Below, piece by piece: positions 62,145 through 64,000 of a DNA stretch of 64,000 nt. The position numbers and the translations under genes are program-made. Below the pieces are notes generated by a model that was given only the letters and a program-made list of their open reading frames with translations, had not been told where the DNA came from and ran no database searches. The first letter of the stretch is position 1. The number at the start of each line of letters is the position of its first letter. Source of the stretch: JAGVSV01 sp040766135 (GTDB lineage: Bacteria; Bacillota; Clostridia; Christensenellales; Aristaeellaceae); contig JAXGRA010000004.1 in assembly GCA_040766135.1 (NCBI GenBank), positions 1-64,000 on the forward strand, given 5' to 3'.

Positions 62145-63398
62145 ATGGCGACAAGAATTGAGGTCACCAAACAACTAAAGGGATCGTACCAAAGAGGCAG
62201 CAAAAAGGAGAAAGGTAGCATCCTGGATACCTTCTGCCAGAGTACAAACTTAGGCAGGTCGACAGCCAGGCGGTATCTCACCTCGCCTACACTGGGCAAC
62301 AAGCATGTGCCGCGCATGGATCGCAGACGAAACCGAGCAACCAAATATAGTCCAGCAGCCAAGGAGAAACTGGTCTGGTTGTGGCGCGTCATGTATCAGC
62401 CCTGTGGGAAGTATCTGGTAGCCGATTTGCCGCAATGGATTGCTTCGCTGGAGGCACATGGAGAACTGGTGTTAAACGAACATGGATGGTCTGAGGAGGT
62501 GAAGCAGGAGTTACTCCAAATGAGTGCGGCGACCGTAGACCGCTACCTGAAAGAAGAGCGTGAACGTTTACGTTTGAAAGGAATCAGTACCACCAAGCCG
62601 GGTGTTCTGCTCAGGAACAGCATCCAGATTCGCAAGGCTGGAGATGAGATGCCGCCTGAACCGGGGTTCTTTGAGGTAGATACAGTGGCGCACTGTGGGC
62701 CCACGCTGAAAGGAGAGTTTGCCCGATCTCTGGTCATGACAGATGTAATCGTTGGTTGGGTTCATCTGGAAGTGCTGCGTAACAACGCACATGTCCATAT
62801 CCGCAAGGGACTGGATGCAGCATTGGACGCCATCCCTTACCAGGTGGAGGGGTTGGATTGTGATAACGGAAGCGAACTGATTAACTACGATGTGCTCAAC
62901 TGGGCGGCAGAAAAAGGGATCTTTTTTACTCGCGCTCGTCCCTACAGGAAAAATGATCAGGCGCATGTGGAGTCCAAGAACAATCACATCGTGCGCCGAT
63001 ATGGTTTCTACTTCCGCTATGATACCCAAGAGGAACGCGAAACATTGGCGGAGTTGTGGCGGTTGGTCTGCCTGAAAACGAATTACTTTACCGCCACCCG
63101 GAAGCCCATAGGCTGGAAAACGGATGCAGTCGGCAGGCGTAAACGCATCTATGATGAACCGAAAACACCACTGGAGCGGTTGCTGGATGCGCAGATACTA
63201 TCTCCCCAACAGGCGCAGGAGCTTATCGCGTACAGAGATTCTATCAATCCCGCCGAACTGACACGCGATATTGTCCGCCTGCAATGCATCTTGTCGGACT
63301 TAGCCAAATCCAAGACCGATGATTTGGTGCTGGCGGCAGAACTCGCTAAAGAAAGACGACTGAACAAACAAAAGGGTGGGATACGCATTGTGCCATAA
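62145..63398 (+). CDS. DDE (rve-type) transposase
   Basis: A 417-residue transposase. An N-terminal DNA-binding region (about 10-55, helix-turn-helix with STNLGRSTARRYL) is followed by an integrase core with Asp in FFEVDTV, Asp in LDCDNGSE and Glu in AHVESKNN, the DDE triad. The layout resembles IS481- or IS1202-like transposases, but I cannot assign the family. ATG 62145 has AAAGGGAAAG upstream; an in-frame ATG 18 bases earlier is less likely. The gene looks intact. Confidence 0.88.
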   Translation: MATRIEVTKQLKGSYQRGSKKEKGSILDTFCQSTNLGRSTARRYLTSPTLGNKHVPRMDRRRNRATKYSPAAKEKLVWLWRVMYQPCGKYLVADLPQWIASLEAHGELVLNEHGWSEEVKQELLQMSAATVDRYLKEERERLRLKGISTTKPGVLLRNSIQIRKAGDEMPPEPGFFEVDTVAHCGPTLKGEFARSLVMTDVIVGWVHLEVLRNNAHVHIRKGLDAALDAIPYQVEGLDCDNGSELINYDVLNWAAEKGIFFTRARPYRKNDQAHVESKNNHIVRRYGFYFRYDTQEERETLAELWRLVCLKTNYFTATRKPIGWKTDAVGRRKRIYDEPKTPLERLLDAQILSPQQAQELIAYRDSINPAELTRDIVRLQCILSDLAKSKTDDLVLAAELAKERRLNKQKGGIRIVP

Positions 63399-63447
63399 CA
63401 TATACAGGCACAATCAGGAGGTGAAAAGAAAGTTGCATGCGTATGCC

Positions 63448-63585
63448 GGAAATTTCTTCTTTCCGGATGGACAGGGAGCCTCTGCCACCATGCCGGTCAG
63501 CGTAAGGGGTCAGCCCTGCGGTAGGCTGACCCGGCAGAGAGCCTATCATGGCGGCCTCTCCCTATCCATCCCCGAAGAAATTTCC
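63448..63585 (+). repeat. Long structured inverted repeat inside the IS
   Basis: Between the transposase stop and the right end lies a near-perfect hairpin. GGAAATTTCTTC (63448-63459) pairs with GAAGAAATTTCC (63574-63585), and GGATGGACAGGGAG (63465-63478) pairs 13 of 14 with 63558-63571. Inner stems TCTGCC/GGCAGA and GGGTCAGCC/GGCTGACCC continue it. No gene fits. It could be a structured RNA, a terminator or a nested palindromic element. Confidence 0.75.
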
Positions 63586-63602
63586 TGCGCTCCCCACTTA
63601 CT

Positions 63603-63664
63603 TTCGCGCTCATTTTATGTGAGGCATCGTTACAACTTTCGCGCTCATATTGACTTGAGGCACC
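63603..63664 (-). repeat. IS right end, two direct repeat units
   Basis: Two copies (63603-63628 and 63638-63664) of the same unit as at the left end, in opposite orientation, spaced about 36 bases apart. Confidence 0.78.
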
Positions 63665-63674
63665 GCGTCCCCAA

Positions 63675-64000
63675 TCAACCAAACGCTACTGCACCCTTGT
63701 TGCGTACATCCAGCACCTGGCAGGCACCTTGACCAAACACTGCATCCATACCGGCAATAAAATGTGCACGCAGTTTGTCGGGCACAAAGTTCAGTGTGGT
63801 GCCGGCAAACCCGCCGCCATGTACGCGCCGTGCGCCATTGCCGGCCAGCAGGCCTTCGGCCAGGGCCAGCGCCAACGCCATGGGCTGATGATGCGCGGAC
63901 GCGCTGATGTTTTGTAGCCATTCCCAGCTGCTGCGCCCGGAGCCGTTGACCTGCTCCAGGAACATAGGCAGATTATCCTCTCTCAACGCTTGCACAGCTT
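63675..64000 (-). CDS. galK: Galactokinase, C-terminal part (cut by window edge)
   Basis: The last 108 residues of a galactokinase of the GHMP family, which phosphorylates galactose for the Leloir pathway. The C-terminal GHMP motif RRVHGGGFAGTTLNFVP is diagnostic for GalK, and the upstream QALREDNLPMFLEQVNGSG is the matching helix. The reading frame continues to the window edge, so the gene starts outside. Its stop lies ten bases from the right end of the insertion sequence. Confidence 0.88.
   Translation of the reverse strand, partial: AVQALREDNLPMFLEQVNGSGRSSWEWLQNISASAHHQPMALALALAEGLLAGNGARRVHGGGFAGTTLNFVPDKLRAHFIAGMDAVFGQGACQVLDVRNKGAVAFG

Larger units (their letters stand above)
62046..63664 (+). 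mobile_element. Insertion sequence with DDE transposase and duplicated ends
   Basis: About 1.6 kb holding one transposase gene. Each end carries two direct copies of a 26-27 base unit like GGTGCCTCAnATAAnATGAGCGCGAA, the two ends in inverse orientation: 62046-62071 (most diverged), 62080-62106, and inverted at 63603-63628 and 63638-63664. The best inverted pair is 62080-62106 with 63638-63664 (23 of 27 match). Whether the left terminus is at 62046 or 62080 is uncertain; no clear target duplication is visible for either. It lies between the ribU promoter and galK. Confidence 0.85.

Noticed and set aside
62145..63585. IS200/IS605-type TnpB with guide RNA
   Set aside because: The protein has an rve-type DDE integrase core, not a RuvC-like TnpB, so the downstream hairpin is not a guide RNA of that class.
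62030..63680. Target-site duplication for the large IS
   Set aside because: Comparing the flanks for both possible left termini gave no convincing direct repeat; the C-rich stretches on both sides do not align.
1..64000. CRISPR arrays, prophage, or a multi-gene defence island
   Set aside because: No regularly spaced repeats, cas genes, phage structural genes or toxin-antitoxin pairs were found; only the Snf2-nuclease is a possible single defence gene.

Overview
The window reads as a chromosomal segment of a Clostridia-type Bacillota (Firmicutes) genome, moderately G+C-rich by eye. The evidence is a T-box leader on pheST, a CtsR operator on clpB, a DinR/LexA-type box on ruvCAB, an RFN (FMN) riboswitch on a RibU-like gene, strong Shine-Dalgarno sites, VanY/VanW envelope proteins, and the yloU-yloV and DUF896 families. 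I saw no sporulation gene, tRNA or rRNA, so the order is uncertain (Christensenellales or Oscillospirales-like is a guess). About 56 protein genes are supported, in dense operons with many 1-4 base overlaps. Several genes start with GTG or TTG.

Layout. 1-9550 (minus): yloU, yloV, recG, a cysteine desulfurase, an HflX GTPase carrying an extra JAMM-like domain, and three tandem VanY-type D,D-carboxypeptidases. 9647-11410 (minus): an L,D-transpeptidase. 11520-13733 (plus): a Snf2 ATPase with an N-terminal nuclease-like domain. 13779-16972 (plus): ruvC-ruvA-ruvB-queA behind a promoter with a LexA-type box. 17008-21562 (minus): rpsT, cvpA-like, a DUF5711-like membrane protein, NUDIX, chorismate mutase and a MATE exporter. 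21757-29976 (plus): htrA, then an envelope operon (M1 peptidase, GT2-GtrA glycosyltransferase, NAGPA-type protein, divergent Lgt-like protein, DUF896, two VanW proteins). 30070-35449 (minus): AI-2E family protein, an ABC transporter pair, an M55 aminopeptidase and two xylose-isomerase-like TIM barrels. 35600-40527 (plus): clpB, a small transposon-like insertion, pgsA and guaB. 40597-45035 (minus): a polyamine uptake operon headed by its XRE-cupin regulator. 45176-51333 (minus): a GH38 alpha-mannosidase coupled to an AddB-like protein, divergent from an MFS transporter. 52691-56413 (plus): T-box and pheST. 56416-58428 (minus): deoB and purine nucleoside phosphorylase. 58534-61815: an rRNA methyltransferase facing rimI-tsaB-tsaE-ribU. 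62046-63664: an insertion sequence. 63675-64000: the 3' end of a galactokinase gene, cut by the window edge.

Functional threads. Recombination and repair genes are frequent (recG, ruvABC, AddB-like, Snf2-nuclease). Envelope remodelling is a second theme (three VanY, two VanW, L,D-transpeptidase, M1 and M55 peptidases, GtrA-type glycosyltransferase). Stress control is visible at clpB (CtsR), ruvC (LexA) and possibly htrA.

Most unusual items: the HflX-JAMM fusion, a 165-bp MITE-like element with perfect 19-bp inverted ends and a 10-bp target duplication at the clpB terminator, the Snf2-nuclease with a possibly leaderless message, an IS whose two ends each carry a duplicated binding-site-like repeat plus a long internal hairpin, an Lgt-like protein lacking the family signature residues, and an AddB-like gene translationally coupled to an alpha-mannosidase with no addA in view.
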